Positions 11,288 through 20,344 are shown, counted from the first letter of the stretch. The stretch is 64,000 nt of DNA from Uruburuella testudinis (GCF_022870865.1 NZ_CP091508.1:2604001-2668000), one strand, 5' to 3'. Numbers and translations are program-made. The notes: generated from the letters alone by a model not told the origin.

Positions 11288-12313
11288 ATGTATAAAAAAC
11301 TGCTGACCTTCTCGCTGATTGCCGCCGCCCTGAGCGCTTGCGGCGACGACAAACCCCAACCGCCCGCACTGGTGTGCAATGATCCGGCCGTATTGCAAAG
11401 CGTGCGCGGCAACGTGCAGGAAATCATCAAACAAGAAGCCCGGGCATTTGCCCAAAACGATGCCCGCCAATTTGTGGATGCCGACAAAATCATCGCCGCC
11501 GGCAGCGAATTGCTGATCACACTAGATAACCCCGCGCAAGAAACCCGCAACGGCACCAACGTATGCAGCGCCAATCTGCGCATTCAGATTCCCGCTGCCA
11601 TTCTCAGCACCGCCCAAACCAACAGCCCGCTGATTTACGGCGACCAAACCATCAACCAAATTATCCAGCAGCGCACCACCGGCAGCACCCTCACTTATGA
11701 CGGCGCCGGTGTTTTCAGCCGCACCTTAGGCTATACCCCAACAACTTCAGACGGCCAAACCGTGATTAATTATGCAGACAACAGCCTGACCGGCACCGCC
11801 CAAGCCGTATCGGCCGCCCTGTTGCCCTACGGCGTGAAAAGCATACTGATCGTCAACGGCCAAGCCCTCAGCCTCGAAGACGCCCTGCGCCTGCGCCACC
11901 AGCCCTTTGCCGAACCGCCCGTTGCCACGCCTGCAGACATCCTCGACAACAATGCCGCCAGCGCAGTGTTCGGCCAAGCTGCACCGGCCGAAGCCTCTCC
12001 CCCCGAAGTACTCAGCCCCGTCGCCCCCAACAACGACGAAGTGCTGTTTTCCGCCAACGAGCTGGAGCAGGCCAAAAACAACAACCGCGCTGCCGACGAG
12101 GAAATCAACCGCCTGTGGGAACGCATGGACAAAACCGTGCAGCAGCGCTTGTTGAATGAACAACGCAGCTGGATTCAAAGCAAAAACAACAGCTGCCGCC
12201 AAGCCGCCGCCCAGGCCAACAGCACCTTGCAGGCCGAATACCTGCAACTGCAATGCGACACCCGCATGACCCGCGAACGCAGCCAATATCTGCGCGGCTA
12301 CACCATCAACTGA
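11288..12313 (+). CDS. Lipoprotein with C-terminal LprI-type (DUF1311) domain
   Basis: 341-residue predicted lipoprotein. The signal MYKKLLTFSLIAAALSAC has its acylated Cys at 18. The last 90 residues, with spaced Trp, Arg and two Cys (NNSCRQAAAQ and LQLQCDTRMTRERSQYL), match the lysozyme-inhibitor LprI domain, which suggests a periplasmic or outer-membrane role in lysozyme tolerance. The middle region (about 30-240) is unfamiliar, with a Pro/Ala-rich linker before the domain. I chose the ATG at 11,288 over the upstream in-frame ATG because it gives the signal peptide. The upstream codons overlap a DUS at about 11,250. Confidence 0.75.
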   Translation: MYKKLLTFSLIAAALSACGDDKPQPPALVCNDPAVLQSVRGNVQEIIKQEARAFAQNDARQFVDADKIIAAGSELLITLDNPAQETRNGTNVCSANLRIQIPAAILSTAQTNSPLIYGDQTINQIIQQRTTGSTLTYDGAGVFSRTLGYTPTTSDGQTVINYADNSLTGTAQAVSAALLPYGVKSILIVNGQALSLEDALRLRHQPFAEPPVATPADILDNNAASAVFGQAAPAEASPPEVLSPVAPNNDEVLFSANELEQAKNNNRAADEEINRLWERMDKTVQQRLLNEQRSWIQSKNNSCRQAAAQANSTLQAEYLQLQCDTRMTRERSQYLRGYTIN

Positions 12314-12328
12314 CCGTCTGCCGTCTGA

Positions 12329-12395
12329 TACCCGTTCGCAAAAACCACCTAACGGCGTTGGCCCGCCTGGTTAGCTTATTTTTGTGAACGGGCAT
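12329..12395. repeat. Family A dispersed repeat, copy 2
   Basis: 67-bp short form: TACCCGTTCGCAAAAACC at one end and TTATTTTTGTGAACGGGCAT at the other, with ACGGCGTTGGC inside. Confidence 0.6.
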
Positions 12396-12436
12396 GAACA
12401 GCCTGTTTGGGCATTCAAAACCCTTCCAGAAACCAC

Positions 12437-12491
12437 AGGCCGTCTGAAACCCATCATCTTTCAGACGGCCTGCATCTTTCAGACGGCCTGC
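12437..12491. terminator. Triple DUS hairpin cluster
   Basis: One forward AGGCCGTCTGAA followed by two complementary copies 14 and 31 nt on, so two alternative stem-loops can form. It lies between the LprI-like gene and the RnfB-like gene. Confidence 0.55.
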
Positions 12492-12558
12492 ATCACAAAC
12501 AAAACACAATCAATCTGTTACAATATCTCTTTTCGATTTCAAACCGTTTTCCAACCGC

Positions 12559-13407
12559 ATGAACCCCACCGCCGAAGCCATCAACCGCCTGCTGCCGCAA
12601 ACCCAATGCCGGGAATGCGGCTATTTGGGCTGCGCACCCTACGCCGAAGCCCTGGCCGCAGCAGAAGCCGCCGTCAACCTGTGCGCCCCCGGCGGTGAAG
12701 AAGTGATGCACGACCTGGCCGCCCTGCTCGACCGAGTGCCGCTCGCCCCGGCCAAAACCACAGCCCATGCGCTGGCATGGATAGACGAAGCCGTCTGCAT
12801 CGGCTGCACCGCCTGCATCCGCGCCTGCCCCACCGATGCCATCATGGGCGCATCCAAACTGATGCACAGCGTGATTCAAAGCGAATGCACCGGCTGCGGC
12901 TTATGCGTTGCCCCCTGCCCGGTCGACTGCATCCATATGCAGCCCGTGCAAGCCGATTACCTGCCGCAGGCGCGCTTTTTATCCGATCATCCGCAAGCGC
13001 GTTTTGCCGCCGCCGGCCACGCTCTGGAGCGTTTCCAATGGCAGCAAACCCGCAAAACACGCGATGCTGCCGAGCGCAAAGCCTATCTGGCCGAACGCGA
13101 AGCCGCCGCCAAAGCCCGGCTTTGCCCGCAGCCCGAACACAACAGCGCCCGGGCGGATACCCCTTTCAACCCCGCCGACCTGATTGCCAAAGCCATGGCG
13201 CGCGCGCAAGCCCAGCAAGCCCAACGCATCGTACCGGCCAACCGCGAAGCCTACCAGGCGCAGCAAATCGAAGAAGCCAAAGCACGCGCCACCTACCGCC
13301 GCGCCCAACGCGACCTCAAATACGGCAACGATGCCGAAAAAACCGCCGCCCTCGAATGGCTGCGTGCCTACAAAGCCGAGCAGGAAGCCAAACAACAGCA
13401 ACCATAA
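12559..13407 (+). CDS. RnfB-like [4Fe-4S] ferredoxin protein
   Basis: 282-residue iron-sulfur protein of the RnfB family. The N-terminal 4Fe-4S (RnfB/Fes) motif has Cys17, 20, 25 and 42 (CRECGYLGCAPYAEAL). Two ferredoxin clusters follow: C80-C83-C86-C90 and C110-C113-C116-C120. The C-terminal half is charged, Ala/Gln-rich and helical. Unlike true Rnf complex RnfB it lacks an obvious N-terminal membrane helix, and no rnfACDGE genes are adjacent. It is therefore probably a soluble electron carrier of unknown partner. A family B repeat begins 5 bp after the stop. Confidence 0.8.
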   Translation: MNPTAEAINRLLPQTQCRECGYLGCAPYAEALAAAEAAVNLCAPGGEEVMHDLAALLDRVPLAPAKTTAHALAWIDEAVCIGCTACIRACPTDAIMGASKLMHSVIQSECTGCGLCVAPCPVDCIHMQPVQADYLPQARFLSDHPQARFAAAGHALERFQWQQTRKTRDAAERKAYLAEREAAAKARLCPQPEHNSARADTPFNPADLIAKAMARAQAQQAQRIVPANREAYQAQQIEEAKARATYRRAQRDLKYGNDAEKTAALEWLRAYKAEQEAKQQQP

Positions 13408-13411
13408 AACC

Positions 13412-13572
13412 TAGGTGTCCTGCCGTATCGATTTATGGGGAGATTTTGTGCCTGAAAATGCAGATGCCAGACAAAACGCAGTAAGATTGAACATCTTCCA
13501 AGGCTTGTTAACGCAGCAGATGCGTTTTCAGGAGCAAGATACGCCCATAAATCAACACAGCAGGATACCCTA
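13412..13572. repeat. Family B MITE-like repeat, copy 2
   Basis: 161 bp, from TAGGTGTCCTG to CAGGATACCCTA. It is more diverged than the other copies but has the same internal order. The gap 13,408-13,847 holds this repeat, a family A copy and a DUS, and no gene. Confidence 0.65.
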
Positions 13573-13674
13573 ATCTGAAACTTTTACCCGCCGCACCAAT
13601 CTTATCCATTGATAAAAACAGACCGCCGAAACAGCGGGTTGAGGCAACACAACAGCGTGATACGATGCCAGTGA

Positions 13675-13777
13675 GACCCACTCACCAAAGCAAGCCGACA
13701 AGGCAGCGCACTGAAGACAGCACAGTGATCATTGCAAAGCGGGCCAACGCCGTCAGCTTATTGTTGTGAATGGGCAT
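13675..13777. repeat. Family A dispersed repeat, copy 3
   Basis: Degenerate copy: GACCCACTCACCAAAGCAAGCC on the left and TTATTGTTGTGAATGGGCAT on the right, with an internal CAACGCCGTCAGC in the reverse sense. Confidence 0.5.
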
Positions 13778-13847
13778 CAAACGGCCACAGATATCATCAT
13801 TGCCATCAGGTTTTCAGACGGCCTGCCAACCCCCACAAGGAAACATC

Positions 13848-14270
13848 ATGAAATTTACTGCCCCTCTGCTTTTACTGCTCCTAACCGCCTGTGTTGCGCC
13901 GGTGGTGATTCCCGTTCCCGCCCAACCCGCCCGCGTACAGCAACTTTACGGCCAATGGCAGATTACCGGGCTGGCCGGCCAAACCATTCGAGACAGCCGG
14001 GCAGTTTTCTCGGTTGACAGCGCCAACCCGCAGTTTTCCGCCCAAACCGACTGCAACCAAGTATTCGGCCGCTACAGCCTGGATGCCGGCAAACAAGCAC
14101 TGAGCTTCAGCAACATCGCCGCCACCCGCATGGCTTGCGCACAAGACGACATCGAGCGCACCGTAGTGCAAGTGCTGCCAAACGTGCGCCGATACCGTAT
14201 CGAAAACGGCAGCCTCAACATGCTGGATGCGCAAGGCAAGGTGCTCTTGCAAGGCAAACGCTTGAAATAA
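13848..14270 (+). CDS. META/HslJ-type lipoprotein
   Basis: 140-residue predicted lipoprotein. The signal MKFTAPLLLLLLTAC gives an acylated Cys15. A META domain (about 33-138) follows with the family pattern LYGQWQITGLAGQ, FSAQTDCNQVFGRYS and IAATRMAC. Members include HslJ, linked to novobiocin or heat tolerance in E. coli, but the molecular function is not known. The ATG at 13,848 has AAGGA just upstream and starts the signal peptide. It stands between two family A repeats. Confidence 0.8.
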   Translation: MKFTAPLLLLLLTACVAPVVIPVPAQPARVQQLYGQWQITGLAGQTIRDSRAVFSVDSANPQFSAQTDCNQVFGRYSLDAGKQALSFSNIAATRMACAQDDIERTVVQVLPNVRRYRIENGSLNMLDAQGKVLLQGKRLK

Positions 14271-14277
14271 CGGCTTA

Positions 14278-14380
14278 TACCCATTCACAAAAATAAGCTA
14301 ACGGCGTTGGCTCCCCTTGTCGTACTCCCCGTACTGTCTTCGGCTCGCCGCCTTGTCCGCTTACTGTTGTGAACGGGCAT
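14278..14380. repeat. Family A dispersed repeat, copy 4
   Basis: TACCCATTCACAAAAATAAG to TTACTGTTGTGAACGGGCAT, 103 bp. This is one of the cleanest copies. A paired DUS hairpin with one variant arm (GCCGCCTGAA) follows at 14,410-14,449. Confidence 0.65.
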
Positions 14381-14461
14381 TATCGGCAAGCGCTGTATCT
14401 GCAATACACAAAGGCCGCCTGAAACCTATAACGTTTCAGACGGCCTTTATTGCCGCAGCCC

Positions 14462-15265
14462 CTACAAAAGCCGGTGCCCCAATGCCGGCAAACGGGTACG
14501 CACGCTGCTCAATCTGGCCGGATCCAATTTGGCCGCCACCACCCCTTCGCCTTCGGGCAACACCGCCAACACCTCGCCCCACGGGTCGATAATCATGCTG
14601 TGGCCGAAAGTGCGGCGGCCGCTTTCATGCTCGCCGCCTTGCGCCGCAGCCAGCACATAACACTGGTTTTCCACCGCCCGCGCCCGCAGCAGCAATTCCC
14701 AATGCGCCTTGCCGGTAGTGTAGGTAAACGCAGCAGGCAGCAGCAATACGTCAAACGGCACCTGCGCACGGAAAAACTCGGGAAAGCGCACATCGTAACA
14801 CACCCCCGCTGCCACACCGGTGCCCTCCACCGCCCAACGCGGCACCGCCGCACCCGGCGCAATCGTATCCGCCTCGGCATAGCGCTCACCCAAACCGGAA
14901 TAGCCGAACAAATGCATTTTGTCATACATCGCAACCGCCTCGCCGTCACGACCGTAAACCAGCATCGTATTCAATACCTTGCCCGCCTCCGGGCTCTGCA
15001 ACGGCACGGTGCCGCCAAACAGCACCACACCGCATTCGCGTGCCGCCTCACTCATGGCCGTCTGAAATATTCCCGCACCCAAAGGCTCGGCAAACGCCAG
15101 TTTGTCGGTATCTTTCGCACCCATTATCGGCCAATATTCGGGCAGCAACACCCAATCCGCCCCGCCCGCCGCCGCTTCCCGTACCCATCGGCGCATGGCG
15201 GCCAGATTTTCTTCGGGGCGGGTAGACGACACCATCTGTATCACCGCAGCATTTATGCTCTGCAT
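14462..15265 (-). CDS. Carbon-nitrogen hydrolase (Nit2/omega-amidase-like)
   Basis: 267-residue nitrilase-superfamily amidase. The catalytic triad is intact: Glu43 in LLPEYW, Lys116 in YDKMHLF and Cys156 in GVCYDVRFPEFFR. The DKMHLF and CYDVRFPE contexts match the Nit1/Nit2 group (deaminated glutathione amidase or omega-amidase), acting in the cytoplasm. The precise substrate cannot be read from sequence. The gene is convergent with the META lipoprotein across a paired-DUS hairpin. Confidence 0.88.
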   Translation of the reverse strand: MQSINAAVIQMVSSTRPEENLAAMRRWVREAAAGGADWVLLPEYWPIMGAKDTDKLAFAEPLGAGIFQTAMSEAARECGVVLFGGTVPLQSPEAGKVLNTMLVYGRDGEAVAMYDKMHLFGYSGLGERYAEADTIAPGAAVPRWAVEGTGVAAGVCYDVRFPEFFRAQVPFDVLLLPAAFTYTTGKAHWELLLRARAVENQCYVLAAAQGGEHESGRRTFGHSMIIDPWGEVLAVLPEGEGVVAAKLDPARLSSVRTRLPALGHRLL

Positions 15266-15359
15266 CGGCTTCTCCTGAGTTTTGCGTTTTTTAAGATTTC
15301 TTCACGGCCAATCTGCTAAACTGACCGTATATTTCCATTTATCCTACAAGAAAACCGCC

Positions 15360-15680
15360 ATGAACAAAACCGCTTTACTGCTGCTTGCCGTTTTTCCCGC
15401 TTTGGCGCTGGCCGATGTCAACCTCTACGGCAACATCCGCAGCGGCCTTACCGTGTCGCAAACCGAAATCGGCGGCCGCAAAACCAGCAATGCCTCGGTA
15501 GACGACCTCGGCAGCTATATCGGCCTGCGCGGCACACATCCGATCGGCGGCAGCAGCAACGTGATTTGGCAGTTTCAAGACGATGTACCGGTAGGCCGCA
15601 GCGATTCTTTGCGCCAGCATTTCCGCCAACGCAAAAACAGCAGCGCCGAGAGCGGCTGGTATGTGGGCGTGTCGGATTAA
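15360..15680 (+). pseudogene. N-terminal fragment of a Neisseria-type porin
   Basis: 106 residues: signal peptide MNKTALLLLAVFPALALA followed by DVNLYGNIRSGL, DLGSYIGLRGTHPIGG and NVIWQFQ, which are the first beta-strands of PorA/PorB-family trimeric porins. Full porins have about 330-390 residues, so some 70% is missing and the frame stops after GWYVGVSD. No continuation is seen downstream. It may be a decayed porin or a short porin-like protein that is still expressed. Confidence 0.65.
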
Positions 15681-15870
15681 TCATCTATTACCTCTATGCA
15701 CCCGCTCCCCAAAGCAACCAAACGGCAGCATCCCGCTTATATCACATTGGGCATAGGCATCTTCGGTCAGCCGCTCTGCCGGCCTATTTTTGAATAACTG
15801 TCTTTTAAAAACATTCTAAAACCTGAGTGGCTGAGCCTGTCGGCACCGCCCAACCGAAACAAACCCATTA

Positions 15871-15936
15871 TATCCATTCACAAAAATAACCTAATGGCGT
15901 CGGCTCGCCGCCTGCTTCGCTTACTTTTGTGAATAA
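15871..15936. repeat. Family A dispersed repeat, copy 5
   Basis: Short form with TATCCATTCACAAAAATAACC at one end and CTTACTTTTGTGAATAACGA at the other. The gap 15,681-15,993 holds only this and the DUS hairpin at 15,943-15,981. Confidence 0.55.
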
Positions 15937-15942
15937 CGACAA

Positions 15943-15981
15943 CAATCAGGCCGTCTGAAAACTTTTCAGACGGCCTGATTG
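15943..15981. terminator. Native oppF terminator (paired DUS)
   Basis: CAATCAGGCCGTCTGAAA and its complement form an 18-bp stem with a very short loop, 13 nt past the original oppF stop codon. Insertion of the transposon has separated it from the oppF body by 14.5 kb. Confidence 0.7.
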
Positions 15982-15993
15982 TTGTCATACAAA

Positions 15994-16072
15994 TCATGAT
16001 ATGCGCACAGAAGCGTTCTCACCCGCACGCAGCCAACAGGCCACGGCATGCTTGTCGTCCCCCTTCATTGGC
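15994..16072 (-). pseudogene. oppF: Severed 3' end of oppF
   Basis: Read on the minus strand across the transposon junction (removing the element and one TTGGC copy), the oppF frame continues ...APPM-KGDDKHAVACWLRAGEN... to a TGA at 15,994-15,996. This restores the usual C-terminal HxVACW motif of OppF-type ATPases. The 79-bp remnant carries 23 codons plus stop and is stranded on the left side of the element, with the native terminator behind it. Confidence 0.85.
16068..16072. repeat. Target site duplication, left copy (TTGGC)
   Basis: TTGGC directly precedes the left transposon end. The identical TTGGC at 30,594-30,598 follows the right end. A 5-bp duplication is the Tn7-family norm. Confidence 0.9.
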
Positions 16073-16078
16073 TGTAGA

Positions 16079-16141
16079 TTGTAGGATAAGTTTATAAAAT
16101 TGTAGGAATAGTCTATAAATTATGTAGGATAAACTTATAAA
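16079..16141. promoter_or_regulatory. Left-end TnsB binding sites (three)
   Basis: Three direct copies of (T/A)TGTAGGATAAGTTTATAAA start at 16,079, 16,100 and 16,122. They are spaced 21-22 bp, about two helical turns, as in Tn7 ends. The tnsA promoter must lie in or next to them, so TnsB could repress the operon. Confidence 0.75.
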
Positions 16142-16184
16142 AAAGCTTATAATTTGAACAAGGAAGTTCAGGATGAGCTAGAAA

Positions 16185-16820
16185 ATGAATAGCCCTGCGC
16201 GCAAAATTCAGAAATCTGCTGTTAAGAATATTGTTCGTTTTCCTTCAATAAAAGCGAATGATGGAAAGACAATTCTTGTTGAATCCATCTTAGAGTCGAA
16301 ATATTGTCTTCATTTAGAGTTCGACGCTGAGGTAGAGACATATTTCCCGCAACCTCGAAAATTTGAAGTTTCTGATAATGATGGAGAATGTAATATTTAT
16401 ACACCTGATTTTGAAGTTATTTATACTTCTGGTGTTAGGAAATATGTGGAGGTCAAACCCTCTGAAAATGCTCAAACTGAGCACTATCAATTTCTCTTTT
16501 CTCGCTTTTCCAACTTCTTGCAGGGTACTAATACAGACTTCTTGATAGTGAGTGAAATTGAGATCTATCAACAGCCATTACTATCAAACTATGAAAAGCT
16601 TTATCAATATAAAAAGCGCCCTTTATTAAAAATGAAGAATCTTCAGCAGTGTGCCGAAGATATTAATGATTCGATGCCATTAGCACAGTTAGTGCATAGA
16701 CTTGGTGACCGAGCACACTTGAGAGAAATATATTCATGGATTGCGCTAGGATATTTGCGATTTGATATGCGCTCTGAGCCACTGAGTATGACAACAGAGG
16801 TGAAATTCGATGTCTGCTGA
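16185..16820 (+). CDS. tnsA: TnsA-family transposon endonuclease
   Basis: 211-residue protein that cuts the 5' ends of the element, allowing cut-and-paste movement together with TnsB. Residues fit the restriction-fold TnsA site: Glu34/Glu37 in VESILESKY, Asp75 in YTPDF, and Glu89-Val-Lys91 in YVEVKP. A C-terminal winged-helix part (about 150-211) would contact TnsC. It begins 44 bp after the last left-end TnsB site and overlaps tnsB by 11 bp, so it is the first gene of the tns operon. All three catalytic residues are present, so this subunit looks functional. Confidence 0.88.
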   Translation: MNSPARKIQKSAVKNIVRFPSIKANDGKTILVESILESKYCLHLEFDAEVETYFPQPRKFEVSDNDGECNIYTPDFEVIYTSGVRKYVEVKPSENAQTEHYQFLFSRFSNFLQGTNTDFLIVSEIEIYQQPLLSNYEKLYQYKKRPLLKMKNLQQCAEDINDSMPLAQLVHRLGDRAHLREIYSWIALGYLRFDMRSEPLSMTTEVKFDVC

Positions 16821-18725
16821 GTTATGGGAACAAGGTGTAATCATTGAGTTTAACAAGGGTATTCCTTGTCATCGTGCTATGGTTCGGTCTGTAGGAAAAG
16901 CAGAAGTCGTTTTAGTAGATATTGAGAATGGAGCCGTATCTAGATTGAGTCGAGAAGAACTAGGTACAGTTTACGCTTCAGGAGGTATTAAATTTCTTGC
17001 GGAATCGCGAGATTTTGGGGATATTAAGTTTATTGATCTTTCAGAAGCTGAACAGCGTGAAACCAATAGAAAATATAAATATATCAAAAGGCTTAAAGAA
17101 AATGGCATTAGTAAAATTACTGAGAAAAGTGCCAGAAATACGATAGAGGAAGTCGCTTTAGAATTAGGTGAGAAAGCACCACATTGGCAATCAGTAAGAA
17201 GTTGGTACGCTAGTTTTGTCGAGGCAGGTCTAAAGATACAAGGTCTTTATCCTAAGCATCGATTTAAAGGGCATAGAAATCCTAAGATTGATGCTAAAGT
17301 TGTTGAAATTATTGAATATTGTGCAAAGCGATATTATACACTCAGCCAGTCGTCAATGGCTTCAGTGGTTCGTAATGTTGAAGCTAAAATTATGTCACAC
17401 AATTTAGATCATCCTGATGCACCGCTTCAGAAGCCAACATATCATACTGTTCAGAACCGTGTGTTAAGTGGGCTTTACCAAACTAAGAGAAAAGGGCGAT
17501 ATGGTGCTCGAGTTTTGCAGGCGGAGCTTGCTAAAGCATTAAGTGGGATAACTACTACTAGAGTCTTAGAGCGTGTTGAGCTTGATCATACAGAGTTGGA
17601 TATTCATGTTCTACATGATGACTATAAGACTTTACTTGGCCGACCTAATATCACTGCTTTGATAGATCATTATTCTGGAATGTTACTTGGATTCCAAATT
17701 TCTTTTGAAGCACCCTCATATGCCTCAGTTTGTTTGGCTTGTTTGAATGCATTCTTACCGAAAAATGACTTTATGAACGAGTTGAAATTGGACGGTGCTT
17801 GGCCTGCCCATGGAATTCCTTCGACGCTTGTAACAGACAATGCTAATGAGTTTTGGGGTAAGAAATTTATTGCAGTTGCGGATGAAATAGGGACAGTTTT
17901 TCAGTATTGTCCGATTCGTAAAGGTAACTATAAAAGTCGTATTGAACGTTTTTTCGGTATAGTCAATGCACTGGTACTTGATGATCTGCCTGGTGTGGTT
18001 AGAAAAATTGGTAAATCTGGTGATGGCTATGACGCAAGGCAAGAAGCTGCGCTCACATTTTCAGAGTTTAAACGCTATTTTGTGAAGTGGGTGACAGAAG
18101 AGTATCACCATACACCTCTAGAAGACTCAGATTTAACACCTTATGAAATTTGGGCTAGCTCGGAGGAGTGCTTTCCAGTGCCAGTAGAAGATAAAATGGA
18201 GTTGACTACTATTTTACTGGCTACTGCCACACGTACGCTGAATAAAAGTGGTATCGAAATTTTTTCGATGAACTATGACTCAAGTCTTCTTAAAGACTTA
18301 TTAGAAGAGATGGGCCTGGAGAAATAACTATAAAATACAATCCTTTTGATATTGGTTATATCTTGGTGCTAGACAAGATTAACAAGGTCTATTTAAAAGT
18401 AGATTGCCTGAAATATTCTTATGCTTCCAATCTTTCTGAGTTTGAACATAATAAGATTCGAGCTGCTGCAAGAGCTGCTCGACAATCAAAATTTGATAAC
18501 CTGAATCTCCAAAAAGCTAAAATTCAACTTGCTAAAGAGCGTGAAGAATATCATGCAAGAAATGTTCGAAGAAGTAAGCAAGTAACAACATCTAAAGCCG
18601 CAAGATCTGATAAAACGGGTGTCCCTAATATCAGCCTTGTGGTGGACAATTCACATCGTACGATGAAAGTTGATTTTGAGGATGATGGGGATAATCTCAG
18701 CTTAAATGGATGGAGTCTGGGCTAA
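16810..18725 (+). pseudogene. tnsB: TnsB-family DDE transposase, interrupted by a frameshift
   Basis: The first frame (16,810-18,327, 505 residues) contains the HTH region and the RNase-H fold catalytic core with Asp259 (ELDHTEL), Asp343 (VTDNANEF) and Glu379 (SRIERFF), then part of the C-terminal barrel. It stops at TAA 18,325. The protein then continues in another frame (about 18,316-18,725) as PGEITIKYNPFDIGYILV..., the expected Mu-transposase C-terminal barrel and the tail that contacts TnsC. Adding one G to the GGG at about 18,311 restores a single protein of about 638 residues. So this is a 1-nt deletion, a sequencing error, or less likely programmed frameshifting. Without the tail the catalytic core is intact but TnsC contact would probably be lost. 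Confidence 0.85.
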
Positions 18726-19720
18726 TGAAAACTACTTTCGAGGATCGTCCATTCATTAAAAGTCCATTTCTTACAAAAATGGTGAATCTATTTGATTCTT
18801 TGCGCAATAAAAAGAAAAAATATGGTGTTGCTTCTTGCATGTTGGTAACTGGAGAATCTGGAAGTGGGAAATCTGAGTTAGCAAAATATTATGCAAAAAA
18901 TAATCCGAAAATAGAGCAAGTGGAGCGGACACATATCCCTGTTTTACACTACGAATTAAGATCGGTTTCTACACCAGAAGAATTCCTAAGATCGTTGTTG
19001 GTCACTATTGGCGATCCACAGTGCGGACGAGGTGCGAGAAACAAAGGTGAACTTTATGAGCGATTGATTACATTGCTTAAGGTGGTTGGCATAGAGTTGC
19101 TGATCCTTGATGAAATTCAGGTGATCATTGAACGTCGCAGTGCAAAGGTTGTTACAGGAATTGCAGATTTATTTAAAGACTTAATCAATGATACAGAAAT
19201 ACCGATTATTTTTATGGGAATGCCTTGGAGTAGATATCTCGTTGAATCAAATCAGCAATTAGCACGTCGAATATCATACCGTTACACTATTCCACCTTTT
19301 AAGATTAGCAGTAACGAAGATCGTGATGATTATAGAAGGCTCTTGATGTGCCTATCAGAGGCATATGGACTTTCTAAAAGGATTAAATTGGAAGAAATGA
19401 CAATGTCGCTAAGGTGTTTTAGTGCAACGAGTGGAAATCTAGCAGCTACGGCTAATCTTGTTCGTGATGCTAGGATGATGTCTGAAATGGAAGACATGAA
19501 AGTAGATAAGGATTTGTTTGCTGAGGTTCTTAGCAGTTATGGTATTGATGAGCGAAATAATGCTTTTTTACTACCGATTGACAAGTTGGTGTTGAGAGAA
19601 CTCATCGTTCATTCAGACTGGCATTTTGGGTATAGGGCAAATAAAAACGCAATCATCGATGCTGAATATGTTGAGTTTGGCGTATCAAAAGGCAATAAAG
19701 TGTTTTGTTTGGCAGGGTAA
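18725..19720 (+). CDS. tnsC: TnsC/TniB-family AAA+ transposition regulator
   Basis: 331-residue ATPase that links target selection to the transposase. Walker A GESGSGKS is at 43-50 and Walker B LLILDEI at about 125-131, with sensor residues downstream in IIFMGMP and an arginine-rich ARRISYRY near 230. It starts at ATG 18,725, overlapping the last base of the tnsB stop (TAATG), which argues for translational coupling. It is upstream of the tniQ genes, as expected for a Tn7-like core. Confidence 0.9.
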   Translation: MKTTFEDRPFIKSPFLTKMVNLFDSLRNKKKKYGVASCMLVTGESGSGKSELAKYYAKNNPKIEQVERTHIPVLHYELRSVSTPEEFLRSLLVTIGDPQCGRGARNKGELYERLITLLKVVGIELLILDEIQVIIERRSAKVVTGIADLFKDLINDTEIPIIFMGMPWSRYLVESNQQLARRISYRYTIPPFKISSNEDRDDYRRLLMCLSEAYGLSKRIKLEEMTMSLRCFSATSGNLAATANLVRDARMMSEMEDMKVDKDLFAEVLSSYGIDERNNAFLLPIDKLVLRELIVHSDWHFGYRANKNAIIDAEYVEFGVSKGNKVFCLAG

Positions 19721-19748
19721 ATGATAATTTATTTCAAGGTAAAGCATT

Positions 19749-20306
19749 GTGTTACTTGATCGATCACGACCAAATGATCAGCAAACATTTGATGATTATT
19801 TGAATGATTTAGGAAAGAAAAATGGTTTTTCGGATATTAAAGCTTTTAAAAAATTTCTAGTAAATTCTTCTAAAAAGTGGTATAGCACCTATTCTGTTAA
19901 TAATTTGGATAGATATAGGGCTATTTCTGGGCTATTTCTTGAGCTTGGTATTGATCAAAAAGAAGTATCAGATATTATGCAGATACAATGTTTTAAGTGT
20001 CTTGATCGATACCCAGAGATATGGTCATGGAATAAGATAGCTGAGTACGAATGCGTAGGGCCAGAAGCTTACACCAGTAAAACATGTGAGCCATTACAGC
20101 AAGTATTTAAAACTAAAAATAAAGAAGAATATTGCGGTTTAATAAAGTGTTCTATGAGTAAGCTCGGACTAAGTACTTCACCACTACCAGATGGGTTCTA
20201 TTTTGCGGATCTGGCTTCAAAAGAAGAACTAATGAAACGTTTCCGAAACTATAGTGGGATGAAAGAGCTTTCCATAGATAGGCTGATAGCATTAAGATCT
20301 CAGTAA
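19749..20306 (+). CDS. Short TniQ-like protein
   Basis: 185 residues starting at GTG. The opening MLLDRSRPNDQQTFDDYLNDLGKKNGF follows the TniQ N-terminal pattern (R-P-x-x-x-E-x-x-x-x-Y-L-x-x-L-x-x-x-N-G). A CFKC pair near 76-79 with later Cys may form a zinc site. It lacks the long C-terminal DNA-binding part. It lies between tnsC and the longer tniQ in the same direction. In other Tn7-like elements a short TniQ serves RNA-guided or alternative targeting and a long TniQ/TnsD serves a fixed site. Here no Cas genes are present, so its role is unclear. Confidence 0.6.
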   Translation: MLLDRSRPNDQQTFDDYLNDLGKKNGFSDIKAFKKFLVNSSKKWYSTYSVNNLDRYRAISGLFLELGIDQKEVSDIMQIQCFKCLDRYPEIWSWNKIAEYECVGPEAYTSKTCEPLQQVFKTKNKEEYCGLIKCSMSKLGLSTSPLPDGFYFADLASKEELMKRFRNYSGMKELSIDRLIALRSQ

Positions 20307-20344
20307 CTATTAGATATTTTATTATCGATTGTGAGATCATTGAG

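Noticed and set aside
18363..18725. Independent 120-residue gene between tnsB and tnsC
   Set aside because: Its sequence continues the TnsB C-terminal domain from an upstream position without a start, so it is the frameshifted tail of tnsB and not a separate gene.
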